Positions 45,263 to 57,700 of a stretch of 64,000 bases of DNA are shown here, one piece after another; positions within the stretch are counted from its first letter, which is position 1, and each line of letters opens with the position of its first letter. A program made the position numbers and the translations under genes. A model generated the notes under the pieces. It ran no database searches, was not told the origin of the DNA, and saw only the letters and a list, made by a program, of their open reading frames with translations. The DNA comes from Tiliqua scincoides (taxonomy: Eukaryota > Chordata > Lepidosauria > Squamata > Scincidae): positions 126,972,807 through 127,036,806 of the forward strand of contig NC_089822.1 in NCBI RefSeq assembly GCF_035046505.1. The letters are read 5' to 3'.

Positions 45263-46102
45263 TTAGAACATTATTTTTTCCCACCTGGGGGTCAAATTCT
45301 AACCTGTAACTACTGCCACAATTTCCATTAGTTTCAAAGCTGAAGAAAACATCATGCATACTAAAATAATATTTATAAGGTTGAGACTACCACAATATCT
45401 GCCCCTTACAAGTAATAATAAAATATTCAGGTAAACCTGATCAACATACATTGCAATTATTTCATTTGCCTGGATAAATCTGAAGTGTTGTGATGATGGG
45501 AGGAGGGGCCACAGCTCAGCAGTACAGTACAAGGTTCATCCCTGTCCATACCAGTCAGGACTGAGAACCCTGAGGACTGAAACCCTAGAAAGCCAAAGCA
45601 AGCCACAGTGGACAATACTGGACTAATGGTCTGACTGAGTATAAGACAGTTTAATATGTTGGATGGGGACACATTATTTATTAGCTGCTGCTATTACTTT
45701 ACAACACCTTGCCATTTAGTATTTTAACAGAATATTACACACCCATTTTCCAGTTATACTTAATGCTGCTTTGAACTTCAGAGCTGTCTTCACCTGTCAG
45801 TGAATAAGATGATGTAATCATGAGAGCACCTTTATGGTTAGATTTCAGTTGGGTCATGGCAATTGATGACATTTAGAAGGTGTTCCACATTCTGTGGTTT
45901 ACTTTCAGACATAGGTTTCGTAACGTTTTGAAAGCGTCCTTCTTTGGAATAGCCTATAGAAAAAAAAAACACAAATAAGTATTTTTTTGATTTTTACATT
46001 TCAGGCAACACACTCACGTATGCACTCAAGCACAATAATTTACCTCTCCTTCAGGTTCTCTAGGTACATGTGGTTCTTCCATTGCAAATTGGTAAACCAG
46101 GT

Positions 46103-46444
46103 TCAAAGGTGGAAACCGTAACACGTCATCCTCCTCCTCCTCCTCATAACGCCTACATTTTTGCTTCTTCTACATAGGTGCCTGTGGTAGGCTTTGAGAA
46201 TCAGTGGGACTGTCTGGGGTCTCCGGCTCATCGCAGCTCTCCATCTTGAACAGCTTGCGAATGTAGTTTTGAGAATCCGCGGGGTCTGACCGGGGTCTCC
46301 CCCCCCCTCAGAAGGCGGCACGTTCTCCTTCTCTTCTTCGGTGGTCTCCATCTTGGTCAATTCCCTAGCAGGGGATTCGCACTCCAACTGGGGAGTCTTG
46401 GTCCCAGAAGGCAAAGCGGGTGAGCTTTTCAGAGGGGAGGCCAT
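46103..46444 (-). CDS. unknown ORF of the palindromic element, right arm
   Basis: Counterpart of the left-arm ORF, starting MASPLKSSPALPSG. It differs from the left one at several residues, more than the surrounding arm would suggest. Confidence 0.5.
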   Translation of the reverse strand: MASPLKSSPALPSGTKTPQLECESPARELTKMETTEEEKENVPPSEGGGDPGQTPRILKTTFASCSRWRAAMSRRPQTVPLILKAYHRHLCRRSKNVGVMRRRRRMTCYGFHL

Positions 46445-46561
46445 GGCTGCATCAGGCTGATCGGCTTTCTCCCTCCCCCCGAAGGCCAGGGCCTTAAAAT
46501 ACAGAGGGCATGCCCAGGCCTGTTCCCATTTTCTATTGGTCCTGTTCCCATTTCCTATTGG

Positions 46562-47195
46562 AACGAGATGTTTGAGGGGTCACATGAACCCCTTTCCAAC
46601 ACTTTATTGGGGGGCTCCTTTTCCCACAAAACCAAATGTCGGGGTGCTACAAAACCCCTCTCCAGTGGTCGGTGGTAATGGGGCGAGTTGTTTGAGGGGT
46701 CACATGAACCCCTTTCCAAAACTTTATTGGGGGGCTCCCGTTCCCACCATACCAAATGTCGGGGTGCTACAAAACCCTTCCCTAGTGGTCGGTGGTAATG
46801 GGTTGAGTTGTTTGAGGGGTCACATGAAACCCCTTTCCCACATTTCATTGTGGGGCTCCTTTTCCCACCAAACCAAACGTCGGGGTGCTACAAAACCCCT
46901 CTCTAGTGGTTGAGGGGAATGGGAGAGGTTGATTGAGGGGTCACATGAACCCCTTTCCAACACTTTTTGGGGGGCTCCTTTTCCCACCAAACCAAATGTC
47001 AGGGTGCTACAAAACCCTTCCCTAGTGGTCGGTGGTAATGGGAGAAGTTGTTTGAGGGGTCACATGAACCCCTTTCCAACACTTTTTGGGGGGCTCCTTT
47101 TCCCACCAAACCAAACTTCGGGGAGCTACAAAACCCCTCCCTAGTGGTTGACGGTCTTGGGAAGAGTTGTTTGAGGGGTCACTTGAACCCCCTTA
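46562..47195 (-). repeat. ~120-bp tandem repeats, right arm
   Basis: About five to six units of 119-121 bp, inverted relative to the left array; unit starts recur at ~46,572, 46,691, 46,811, 46,932, 47,052 and 47,171. Confidence 0.93.
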
Positions 47196-47284
47196 GGGGG
47201 CGGGATTTCCAGTAAAAAGGGGCGGGACCAGCTGTCAAAGATAGTTTTGACATAAGGTATGTACTTCCTACTACTACTGTTGGG

Positions 47285-47848
47285 ATCAAGGACTTGATGG
47301 CTCTGTGGATCCTGAACATAGACTGCAGCAACCTGAGATCCTTTGCTTTTGTAATATTAAAATAACACAACTTTTACAAATATTTTAATTTTTTATATTA
47401 AAAAATCTAGCTCTTGTTATGGTTACAAAGGCAGATTTGGGTGTACCTGAAAGGGCCTGGCATGCTTGAAACCAGAAAGGAACTAAGTCGGATTTTCAGG
47501 AGTCAGTGCCTAGGCTCTAATGTCTCTCAACTTGACAATCAGTGGAAGACCAAATTGGTAAAATGAGCAAATGTAAACAAACACACAGAATTAACATACA
47601 TCATGCAGGTTGCAGACTTACACTTTTCTTGGTGCAGAATTTGGGTTACTCTGACAGGAAGTTTTATTTTGTTTTTGAAGCATAATACACAGCCATGACT
47701 AGACTCCTCAATTAAGAGTGTGAGCATGCGCTATGCAAATTTCAGAGAAGGGAATCAAGGAATATCAAGGAATATCAAGGAATAAGTATTGTCTTCTTGC
47801 TTTGTGGAGGACAGCTAATTGGCCTCTGCTGAAAACTGTTGAACTAGA
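47285..47848. other. no gene recognised
   Basis: AT-rich sequence with a short tandem triplication of ggaatatcaa near 47,758-47,783. No exon supported. Confidence 0.5.
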
Positions 47849-47849
47849 G

Positions 47850-48422
47850 CAGGTGTCTCCAAATGTTTTGGACAGAGGGCCACATCCAATATCTGACACC
47901 GTGTCAAGGGTTGGAAAAATTAATAAAGTTTAAATATAAAATTTAAATAAATAGATTAGAGATGGAACTTAGATGAATGAATAAGTGAAAGAATGGACTC
48001 CGTTCCAGGATTTCTCCAAGCACCACCAAAGAAATAAAGCACTCACTCAAATAGACTCCCCAGCCCACAAGCAGGTTACTTACATGTACAGGAGTAAATA
48101 CCTCAGAATCAGCACATCACAGAAAACATCTAAAGCTCTTCTGAGGGCCGGGGAGGCCTCCCCAAACCTCAGAAAGCCTTCTAAGGCCTCCAGAGGGACC
48201 AAAAGCACCGGAAAAGCTTTTTCAGAATAGCCAGGAAGAGATATTTTTATGCATTCTGAGTGCTGGACAGGCTGCACACATCCTCCCCAGCCCACAGAAC
48301 ACCCCTGATTGCATTCCTTTGAGAAGACCAGAGGCCCACAGGAGACAAGAGTCTTGCTACGGCCGGAGAGAAGATTGCCGTGTGCAGCGTCTGGCCCCTG
48401 GGCTACAGTTTGGAGACACCTG
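47850..48422. mobile_element. non-autonomous hAT transposon
   Basis: Ends CAGGTGTCTCCAAA and TTTGGAGACACCTG are inverted repeats. The 8-bp flanks (aactagag and aacacagg) match partly. The interior has no transposase. Confidence 0.8.
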
Positions 48423-48930
48423 AACACAGGTGGATAATTTGGATAACACAGGAGGATAATTGACACCGCATGGCAGTGGTGAACAAAGACTCACATACAC
48501 CATTTGGCACCCGGGGCCCATAAATTTTTGGCAATCTCCCCATGACAAAATTATTTTTCGTAAGAGTCATGATATGAAATGAATAATAATAACAGCCAGA
48601 GAACAAGCACAGACAGTGAACACTTCCTTTTATTGAACTCATATATAACACATTTACATATGCAATGAATATGAGAGATCATAACCCAAATCAGAACAGG
48701 GAAGGAACACCCATCAGGATAATATGCAGTGGGCTTGTGGTCTATCATACGTACAAAAGCAGTTGTGTTATAGAAGAAAGGAAAACATACGTACATTTAT
48801 GAAGAATACTTTTGGTTTTCTGGAATGCTTGTAACAAGCTACGTATTCTAGTGGTAATCTCAGTGTAATCCACTTTTGTTACAGAACACACCTTTTGTTA
48901 CATAAATCCCAGTGCAACCCACTTTTTGTT
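48423..48930. other. family B-like scrap and unassigned sequence
   Basis: At 48,500-48,545 ttggcacccggggcccataa resembles the family B-like repeat at 26.0 kb. The rest, including two copies of a cacttttgttacag-like stretch near 48.87-48.93 kb, is not assigned. Confidence 0.4.
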
Positions 48931-48934
48931 ACAT

Positions 48935-49535
48935 AAGGCAGTCAGTCAACAGTCAACAAAACCTTTATTAGGCATAACCATTTGATAGGTGAGGACTCTG
49001 TACAAAAATCGTAGGGAGTATAAATCGAAGTAGTACACAAATATATGCATATGTGCACATCTATGTGTACACACAGATACAACGTACATTACATTTTACA
49101 AACAAACATGAATTATTTAAAAGACAGAAACAATCAGTTACTCTGCGGATCTTGCCAGAACGTAGCCTACTCAGTGATTACAGAAAGCTTGGCTCGATTC
49201 AGAATACTCAAATTTAGGAACTGTGTGACTGAGAGGGTTGTATGTTCTACATCACCTGCAAGAAGAAATTGAATTATATCTTTCTCAGAATGCCCTGTTT
49301 TAGAATGGAGCAAAGGAGAGAGAAATTGCTGCCTTAGTACTTGATATTTGGGACAGTGCAACATGATGTGTGTGTATGACTCTACTTCGCCTAAATTGCA
49401 GCTACATAAACGATCTTCCCTGGCATACATAAGGCAGTTGTGTTTTCTCTTTCCTGCTTTTTGGCTGTAACATTTGATAGAATAGAGATATTTCCACACG
49501 GTTTGTTTCATTGCATTCTGCATGAAATTGCGCAT
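48935..49535 (-). mobile_element. non-LTR retrotransposon 3' fragment, clade uncertain
   Basis: The minus strand encodes a zinc-finger-like C-terminus, REDRLCSCNLGEVESYTHIM, then LHCPKYQVLRQQFLSPLL, typical of the end of some LINE ORFs. An aataaaggttttg tail follows at ~48,960. I could not place it in a clade. Confidence 0.65.
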
Positions 49536-49539
49536 GGAA

Positions 49540-50390
49540 TGATATACTACGATGGTATCAAAAATACCAAGATTTTAAGAAGTGGGAGGTGGCCTCTGTC
49601 ACCCCTCTGCAGCTTGGCTCCCAGGGCCTACGGCCTCCCATTTGTACACCACTGCAACATGGAACGTTATCTTCTGATTTTTTTTACTCTTTCAGGCACA
49701 CTGACTGCCTGTTTCTCATCTTTGCATCCTATTCAAGGCCAGATATAAAAACTGAAAATATTTCCTTTCAGCTAGTTTCTGGTTTGTTATAAAATAAGGT
49801 CTAGCTCAAAGAAAATATTTTCAAGTGTGTCTTTTGACAAACTGAAGGGAGGAGGTTCCAGGGCCACTGAGGATTCTTTTGGCAAGGAACGAGACACTGT
49901 TGTAGAAGAGCTGGAAAGAATCACCAAAGGCATCTGCCAAGAAGGTCTTTTGGAGCAAAGTGGGACTAGTTGGATTTCCAAAAGTGCCAGCAGTGGTGGT
50001 TTAGGTGTGGCAGGACCAGAATTGTGGGGTCACTATCCCCCAGAAAGTCCTCTGAAAGAAAAGGGGAAGCGGGTTAAATGAAACCAGAGAGAATCAGTGA
50101 GGGGAAAAATTCCTGTGGGTCAAAGGCTGTAGGAAGTCATGCTTATCCAATGTCCCTTGGGTTAGAGATAACCTAAGAATTGGGTCCAGAGAACAGCTAG
50201 GCAGTAGGCCCCCCAAAACAGTGAAGGGCCCACCTCCTCAAAAGCATCACCATCCTCACCCTATACAGAGAGGAGTCCTGAAGGTCAAACACAATGCGAG
50301 TGAATTTCGGTTTGCACACCTAGCCTCAGTCAGGTTAAGAGAGCCTGCTGTGAGTGCCTGACCGCAAAAGGGCTTTCAAAACCAGGGGGC
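49540..50390. other. no gene recognised
   Basis: The plus-strand frame at 49,827-50,081 (SFGKERDTVVEELERITKG) has protein-like composition but matches nothing I know. Confidence 0.4.
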
Positions 50391-50394
50391 TGGA

Positions 50395-50705
50395 AAACAA
50401 GTCCAATGAGTAAACTTTGAGAGAACTTGGTTATTTTAGCCTGGAAATGAAAATACTGAAGGGGGACATGCCTTTAAATACCTGCAGGGCTGTCAGGTGG
50501 AAGAGGGCAAAAATTTGTTCTGTTGCCCCAGAGAGCAGCTTGACCTAATAGGCTTAGGCTGAAGGGGAGATTTAAGTTGAATATCATGAACAAATCCTGA
50601 ATGGTAAGAGCAGTTCAGCAATGCAACTTCTTACCAAGGGAACTGGTGGGTTTTCCTTTGCTGGAAGTCTTCAGGTGGAGGCTTGACAGGCACTTTTTGG
50701 AGTTG
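50395..50705 (+). mobile_element. CR1-like LINE fragment
   Basis: Decayed coding sequence around aatacctgcagggctgtcag and aagagcagttcagcaatgca, ending LPRELVGFPLLEVFRWRLDR, the C-terminus typical of CR1-type LINEs. Confidence 0.65.
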
Positions 50706-50739
50706 CTCTACAGGGAATTTTCCTGCACCTGGCAGGGTG

Positions 50740-51165
50740 TTAGCCCCTTCCCATCCCAATTGCTTGGACCCCTCCCCAAGAGCAGGCACAAACCTTGCAA
50801 GCTGCAGCCCAGGCAGCCAGCAGAGCCAGGGCCACTGCCTTCCAATGCGGGGTGTGCAGCATCTCACTTGCAGCCAACAGGCACACCCCTCCTTTGAGCC
50901 GCCTGCATGTGGCAAGAAGGGAGGGAGAGCCTGGTCTGCCAGCAGGCACTGTTGGGTAACCAAGCCATTGCTTCACTCAGGCGACTGCTGGGTAGCCCCA
51001 CACTCAGTGCAGGAGGGAACAGCCTGTGGCCACCTGCAGAGGAAGAGCAGCAGCAACATTACCTGCCTTTTGAAGACACACCCAGGCCCATCCTAGGTCT
51101 GTCTACTCAGAAGTAAGTTCCATCAGAGTCAATGAAACTCCCAGGAAAGTGAGGATGGGATTGCA
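50740..51165. repeat. dispersed repeat shared with 32.93-33.29 kb, with family A unit
   Basis: Shares ggacccctccccaagagca, ggccacctgcagaggaagag and a terminal family A piece with the GC-rich island region, in the same order. Confidence 0.65.
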
Positions 51166-51171
51166 GCCTTA

Positions 51172-51316
51172 GGGTCCAGTCCTATCCAACTTTTCAACAG
51201 CGATGTAGACATGCTAATGGGATACGTGCTGCATTCTGTGGTGGGGGAGCAATCACAGAGGCCTCCTCAAGGTAAGGGAGCATGTATTCTCTTACCTCGA
51301 GGCTGCATTGTGGTTA
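51172..51316. repeat. family C transposon cut by the CR1
   Basis: Starts agggtccagtcctatccaac; its other end is missing because the right-arm CR1 3' end abuts it. Confidence 0.65.
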
Positions 51317-53915
51317 CATAAGAACATAAGAACAGCCCCACTGGTTCAGGCCATAGGCCCATCTAGTCCAGCTTCCTGTATCTCACAGCGGCCCACCAAA
51401 TGCCCCATGGAGCACCCCAGATAACAAGATACATCATGCTGGTGCCCTCCCTTGCATCTGGCATTCTGACATAGCCCATTTCTAAAATCAGGAGGTTGCG
51501 CATACACATCATGGCTTGTACCCCATAATGGATTTTTCCTCCAGAAACTTGTCCAATCCCTTTTAAAGGTGTCAAGGCTAGACGCCAGCACCACATCCTG
51601 TGGCAAGGAATTCCACAGACCGACCACACACTGAGTAAAGAAATATTTTCTTTTGTCTGTCCTAACCCGCCCACCACTCAATTTTAGTGGATGTCCCCTG
51701 GTTCTGGTATTATGTGAGAGTGTAAAGAGCATCTCCCTATCCACTCTGTCCATCCCCTGCATATTTTGTATGTCTCAATCATGTCTCAGGCGTCTCTTTT
51801 CTAGGCTGAAGAGGCCCAAACGCCGTAGCCTTTCCTCATAAGGAAGGTGCCCCAGCCCCAAAGTCGCTCTCTTTTGCACCTTTTCCATTTCCACTATGTC
51901 TTTTTTGAGATGCAGCGACCAGAACTGGACACAATACTCCAGGTGTGGCCTTACCATAGATTTGTACAACGGCATTACAATACTAGCCGTTTTGTTCTCA
52001 ATACCCTTCCTAATGATCCCCAGCATAGAATTGGCCTTCTTCACTGCCGCCGCACATTGGGTCGACACTTTCATCGACCTGTCCACCACCACCCCAAGAT
52101 CTCTCTCCTGATCTGTCACAGACAGCTCAGAAACCATCAGCCTATATCTAAAGTTTTGATTTTTTGCCCCAATGTGCATGACTTTACACTTACTGACATT
52201 GAAGCGCATCTGCCATTTTGCTGCCCATTCTGCCAGTCTGGAGAGATCCTTCTGGAGCTCCTCACAATCACTTCTGGTCTTCACCACTCAGAAAAGTTTG
52301 GTGTCGTCTGCAAACTTAGCCACCTCACTGCTCAACCCTGTCTCCAGGTCATTTATGAAGAGGTTGAAAAGCACCGGTCCCAGGACAGATCCTTGGGGCA
52401 CACCGCTTTTCACCTCTCTCCATTGTGAAAACTGCCCATTGACTTCCACTCTCTGTTTCCTGGTCTTCAACCAGGTCTCAGTCCAGGAGAGTACCTGCCC
52501 TCTAATTCCCTGACTGTGGAGCTTTTTCAGTAGCCTTTGGTGAGGGACCTTGTTGAACGCCTTCTGAAAATCCAGATATTTAATGTCCACGGGTTCTCCC
52601 GCATCCACATGCCTGTTGACCTTTTCAAAGAATTCTAAGTGAGGCAAGACCTACCCTTACAGATGCCATGCTGATTCTCCCTCAGCAAGTCTTGTTTGTC
52701 TATGTGTTTTGAGATTCTGTCTTTGATGAGGCATTCCACCATCTTACCCAGTATAGATGTTAGACTGACCAGCCCATAGTTTCCCGGGTCCCCCCTCTTT
52801 CCCTTTTTAAAAATAGGCATGACATTTGCTATCCTCCAATCCTCTGGCACTGTGGCCGTTATGAGGGACAAGTTGCATATTTTAGTCAAGAGATCAGCAA
52901 CTTCATTCTTCAATTCCTTAATAACTCTTGGGTGGATGCCATCAGGGCCCGGTGACTTATTGATCTTTAATTTATCAATGAGGTCTGAAACATCTTCTCT
53001 TTTAACCTCTATCTGACTTAATTCCTCGGTCAGGAGGAGCCGTTCGGGCAGCGGTATCTCCCCGAAGTCTTCTGCCGTGAAGACAGATGCAAAGAACTCA
53101 TTTAATTTCTCTGCCATCTCTAAGTCTCCTTTTATTTCCCCTTTCCCTCCCTCACCATCCAGAGACCCAACTGCTTCTCCAGTGGGTTTCCTGCTTCTAA
53201 CATATTTGAAGAAGCTTTTATTATTCCCCTTAATGCTGCTGACCATGTGTTCCTCATAGTCTCTCTTGGCCTCCCGTATCACCTTCTTACATTTCTTTTC
53301 CCACAGTTTGTGTTCCTTTTTATTCTCCTCATTGGGGAAAGACTTCCATTTATGGAAGGAAGCTTCCTTTCCCTTTACAGCCTCTCTAACTTGGCTTGTT
53401 AGCCATGCAGGCACCCTCCTGGACTTAGTCGAGCCCTTCTTCCTTTGCGGTATACATTTCCACTGCACCTCTATTACTGTTGATTTGAGCAACCTCCATG
53501 CTCTCTGTAGAGACTGGACTCTTTTTGCCTTCCCTTTCAACCTCCTTCTAACCAGCCTCCTCATTTGAGGGAAGTCCGCTCGTTGGAAGTCAAGGGTTTT
53601 TGTGAGAGATTTGCGTGGTATTCTTCCCCCAACGTGCATGTCAAAGCGGATCGCAGCATGATCACTGTTCCCCAATGGCTCAGTAACATTGACATCTCTA
53701 ACCAGATCCTGAGTACCGCACAATATTAAATACAGAGTCACCTGTCCTCTGGTGGGCTCCATGACTAGCTGCTCTAAGGCACAGTCATTTAGCGTGTCAA
53801 GGAATCCTGTCTTCTTTTCATGACCAGAACACAAATTGACCCAGTCAATATGAGGATAATTGAAGTCCCCCATGATTACAACCCTGTCCCTCCTTGTCAC
53901 CTCGCTGATCTATTT
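51317..53915 (-). mobile_element. CR1 LINE, right copy
   Basis: Full 3' half of a CR1 on the minus strand: endonuclease C-terminal part, RT with [20 protein letters not shown] and KFADDTKLF, and the 3' tail ending at 51,317. The 5' part (above ~52.37 kb) is the near-identical partner of 19.37-20.93 kb. The 3' part belongs to a different CR1 copy with a different flank and no L2 insertion. Confidence 0.92.
52635..53900 (-). CDS. CR1 ORF2 fragment, endonuclease and linker
   Basis: A 421-residue frame nearly identical to 19,393-20,637, with [10 protein letters not shown] and SDHAAIRFD. It shares the same missing segment before the RT palm. Inactive. Confidence 0.85.
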   Translation of the reverse strand: MTRRDRVVIMGDFNYPHIDWVNLCSGHEKKTGFLDTLNDCALEQLVMEPTRGQVTLYLILCGTQDLVRDVNVTEPLGNSDHAAIRFDMHVGGRIPRKSLTKTLDFQRADFPQMRRLVRRRLKGKAKRVQSLQRAWRLLKSTVIEVQWKCIPQRKKGSTKSRRVPAWLTSQVREAVKGKEASFHKWKSFPNEENKKEHKLWEKKCKKVIREAKRDYEEHMVSSIKGNNKSFFKYVRSRKPTGEAVGSLDGEGGKGEIKGDLEMAEKLNEFFASVFTAEDFGEIPLPERLLLTEELSQIEVKREDVSDLIDKLKINKSPGPDGIHPRVIKELKNEVADLLTKICNLSLITATVPEDWRIANVMPIFKKGKRGDPGNYGLVSLTSILGKMVECLIKDRISKHIDKQDLLRENQHGICKGRSCLT

Positions 53916-54062
53916 CCTCATACTCTTGTTTGTGGGTTTCCTGGAGGGACCTGGGTGGCCATAGTTTGAACTGGGATGATGGACTTGTTGGACCTTGGGC
54001 TGGTGTAACCCTGCAGAGCTCTTCTTATATTCTTAGCCTTAATTTTGGCAATTGTAAAAGGC

Positions 54063-54377
54063 AGTGGCATAGCTAAGGGGTTGGCAAATGCATTGGGCAA
54101 CAAGCTTTGGGGGGGAGGTAACAAGCTGAGCTTGACACTAGTGGCCAAAATTGTGAAAACCTTGATATGTATGAATACCATAATCTTATATATCATTGGA
54201 ATGGTAATTCAATGCAGAATGCAGTGAAACAAACCACATTGGAATATCTGATTCTTTCAAAAGATAAGGCCAATTAACTGGAAGACTTTGTATTTACATA
54301 CTTAATAAATTTCATCTTGAGGGACGGTTACAGTATCTTCTTTGATCCCAGGTAGCAGATGCCTTAGTTATGCCACT
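54063..54377. mobile_element. inverted-repeat transposon family B
   Basis: Partner of 18,916-19,230, between agtggcatagctaagg and ccttagttatgccact. Confidence 0.75.
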
Positions 54378-54690
54378 AGTGAAAGGCATTGGAGCAGAGG
54401 CAGTAAAAACAACAACCATAGCAACCTTCTTCAGAGTTGCAACTGTTGAGTGAACAAGACAGGGAAAATATGATTACCTATCCTGAATTTTAAGGCAAGT
54501 AGGCGATTGGAATACATGAAAAGATACTTATTGCTAGGATTGTACGTTGCTCCTCACTTGATTGAGCAAGTGATCTTCTTGTTCAGTAGGGGATAAGATG
54601 CTCTTTTTCTGACTCCTGCTCACCCCTTGCCCAGAAGCAAACCAAGTCTGAGAATTAACACTAATCATTACCTTCGGTGGATCCTTGCAG

Positions 54691-54756
54691 AGAAAAAGGC
54701 CAGTTGCGGGAAAAACCGGAAAAGAAAGTGTTCATTGCCCAACAGTCTTTGCTTGA
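54691..54756 (+). CDS. SOAT2: SOAT2 right copy, 66-nt exon
   Basis: Acceptor ccttgcag, donor gtgagt. Encodes [15 protein letters not shown] and a split Asp. Same as the left copy. Confidence 0.9.
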   Translation, partial: RKRPVAGKTGKESVHCPTVFA

Positions 54757-57700
54757 GTGAGTATTTCTTGTGCCATCTTGCCAGCTATGACAGGAAAGGT
54801 GGATGCTAAGAGAGAGAAGGTGGGAAATGGTGCCCAGTGATGTCAAAAGTACACCATATAAAAGTATGCTTATTGATATGACAGTGCAGATTGCTGCTCA
54901 CCCAGGCAGGGCCATCCCAAGACTTCCTGACACAGGAGGTGGCTTGGCAAATGCTGCTTCCCCTCCTTAACTGATAATGTGCCAACCTCCTATTCTCCGA
55001 TGTTCTAGCGAAGCACTCTCCTCCTGTCCACATTTCCTCTCTGACCCTCTCTTCCTTTTCTAGTCCAGGGAATGGAAGGAGAAGGAGGAGCAGCGGAGAC
55101 AAGTAGGTGGCCAGAGATGGGAACCTCCAGCAATCTGCTGAGTGAGGACCCAATTCTATCCTATTTTCCAGCATTGGTGCAGCTGTAATACAGCCCCAAG
55201 GTAAAGGAACACATGTTCCCATATCTTGAGGAGGCCTCAGTGACTGCCCCTCCATGGCAAGATGCAGCGCACGCCCCATTGGTACAATTGCACCAGCACA
55301 GGAAAATTGGATAGGATTGGGCCCTGAGGCAACCACTTCAGTTGGCCTGATGAATGGGCCGGCCCTGCACCTAGATCATCAAAGGGGCTTCTAAGATGAA
55401 TTATCTTCTCATTTCTGACATGTGAGATGCTTGTTAAACAGGCCAGGCTGTTCAGCATCTTCTCTCAGAGGCAAGTAGCTTAGACTAGGGAGCTGAGCCC
55501 AGGAGAGTTCATAAATAGAGGTAGAAAGTACCCCATTGGCTCCTTTGTCACCTGATTCATCTTGAGCTGGACTGCTGCATTTTCTCTTCCTATCACTGGT
55601 GGGAACTGGTGTGTCCTGTAGCACAGCAAAACTAAAGTCAGCCAGTTCTGCTCCCTGTGAGCTCTCTTGGTAGTGCAAAGAGTGAGTCCTTCTACCAGAA
55701 TTGCTCCATGGTTCAAGACCCCTAACACCACAGAGTGTGGCCCACAACCCTGCTGCTTGTGGCAACAATTCTGCATTCTGAGAAGGGGAGTAATCTGTAT
55801 TCTAGGTTATTAGTCAAATCCCTTACCCGATGTCATGTTTTAGAATACTGTTGGTGCCACAAAGCAACATATAATATACATACTGTATGTTCACTTTGCA
55901 CATTTACACAGTTTACATATTTAAAAACTTATTTTTTTAAAACTGGAGTATCTTTATTTCAAGCTGATTAAAGAGATATCCCCCCCCCCCCCAATTCTGG
56001 ATAATGATGGGAACATGCAATGGCTTCTAGAGATAACATATAATAGCTCTGTGACCAGATCCAGCTTGCCATCCATCCCGTCTTACAGCTTACCTGATGC
56101 CAACCCTGTCTCTTTTCTTTTTTCAGTGAGCTGCTGGAAATCAAACATTTCCGTTCCATCTACCACATATTTGTAGCCTTTCTTTGTGTGTTTGCTCTCA
56201 GCACAATCATAGTGGATTCCAGCGATGAAGGACGGTACGGTTCGGATGTGGAGCTGAGGGCTGGGAGACTTTCCATTTTTGGGTGGCAGACAGACATGGG
56301 CTTGCAACACTAAGGAGAGGTTTGGGTTGTTTCTTTTAAAGCACTAAGGGGCATGGAAATCACCATATGAGCATCACTTTCCAGTCTCATGACCCTGTTG
56401 TCCAGCCTCTTGCTCTTTTCTTGCCCACTGTAGTATTTTGTTTCAATAGTGTGCTGATGACACAGTGTCAGTAGTATTCAGCACCCCTGAGAAAGCACAA
56501 GTGAAGGCAATTGTTGATGGCACCAGAATAAATATTAGCAGGGGACACCAATGCGCAAAGTACATTTGTGGGGGTGATGAACTTCTTGTAGCTTAGAGTT
56601 TAGAAAGGAAAAATAAACAGTGTCTTTTACATCAGTGTTCCCATCCTACAAATACAAAAGTTAGCCCCTGGGGAATTACATATATATATCAATGGAGAAA
56701 AAGTATCCATGCGTTTCCACCCATGCAAGATTTGCAACCCTGTGTTCACTCCAATCTGGGGATTTCCTTATGGCACAAGCTGCGCTAGGCCTGCCTCTGG
56801 TGCCGCCAGTCATCCTTCAGCAGACATCCTGTAACTGCAGGTATCCCAGCAACAGTTGCTTACCAAAAGGGGTTAACATCTCCCCTGATGGGCTTCCTGA
56901 AAACTTCCGGGTTCAGGCAGGCCCAGACCAAACTAGCAAAAACCTATGTAGAAATCAGTATTTGCTGATCAGCCACTAGATCAGAGAGTAAAGCATCTGG
57001 GTGAGGTTATCAATAACCCCAGTTCAAGACCACCGGTACTTTACAGTCCCTTGTTAATGGTCCATTAATGATCCTCCGCTTAATGTTCATATTGCCTATT
57101 TTTGTCTTCATGGCTGCCTGTCTTTCTTCCACAGGCTTGTCCTGGACTTCGAGCTCTTCATCTTTGCTTTTGGGAATCTGCCCAGGGCACTCTTTACCTG
57201 GCTCTGCATGTTCCTCTATACCTTGCTTGTGCCCTACAAGTTCCTGCAGATGTGGGCCAGCGCCTTGAGGACTGCAGTACACCCTAGGCTCTTCACAGCC
57301 ACCACAGTTGTTGTTCTGCTGGTCTGCCATGCTGTTATGTTGGGCTTCTACCCCATCTATGCTATGGGCCACTACCACCTGGGACCTGCCTCCTGTTTGA
57401 TTGTCATCCTTGAACAGGTGCAGCACCTTGACCGTCCTGGACCACGAACATAGCTCATTGTGTGGGAAAGAAGTTCCTAAGCAGTTTGGGTGGGGGAGGG
57501 GCATGATCTTAAGGGAGAACCAAATCAGATCTGTCGAGTTTTCTTTTGACATGGTATATCCACGTGTCCAAAAAATAGCTATACTTGGAGATCTACTAAA
57601 ACAAAATCCAGATTCAGCACAGAGGTGGCCCAAATTGTTCAATCAGAATGTATTTTGTGTATTAAGCAAAACACCTTAATATTGCCATTCTCCTGCTGAT

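Larger units (their letters stand above)
38029..47278. mobile_element. large palindromic element with 4.1-4.2 kb inverted arms, Polinton-like by its ends only (fossil)
   Basis: The outer ends are exact inverted repeats beginning AGTAGTAGGAAGTACATA and ending in the complement, so termini are AG...CT. The 6-bp flanks are gctggg (38,023-38,028) and gttggg (47,279-47,284), one mismatch. AG/CT ends with a 6-bp duplication are the Polinton/Maverick pattern, but arms of over 4 kb are far longer than usual, and I see no polymerase B, integrase or capsid. Each arm holds a tandem array, a promoter-like site, an unknown ORF and two nested hAT elements. Arms are ~95-99% alike. The element looks like an internally deleted or rebuilt, non-autonomous derivative. 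Confidence 0.6.
43159..47278 (-). repeat. right inverted arm of the palindromic element
   Basis: Inverted copy of 38,029-42,207, with small indels and scattered base changes. Confidence 0.95.

Noticed and set aside
46555-46848. Repetitive open frames in the ~120-bp arrays (both arms)
   Set aside because: The unit length is a multiple of three, so frames stay open by chance; the residues show no protein-like conservation beyond the DNA repeat.
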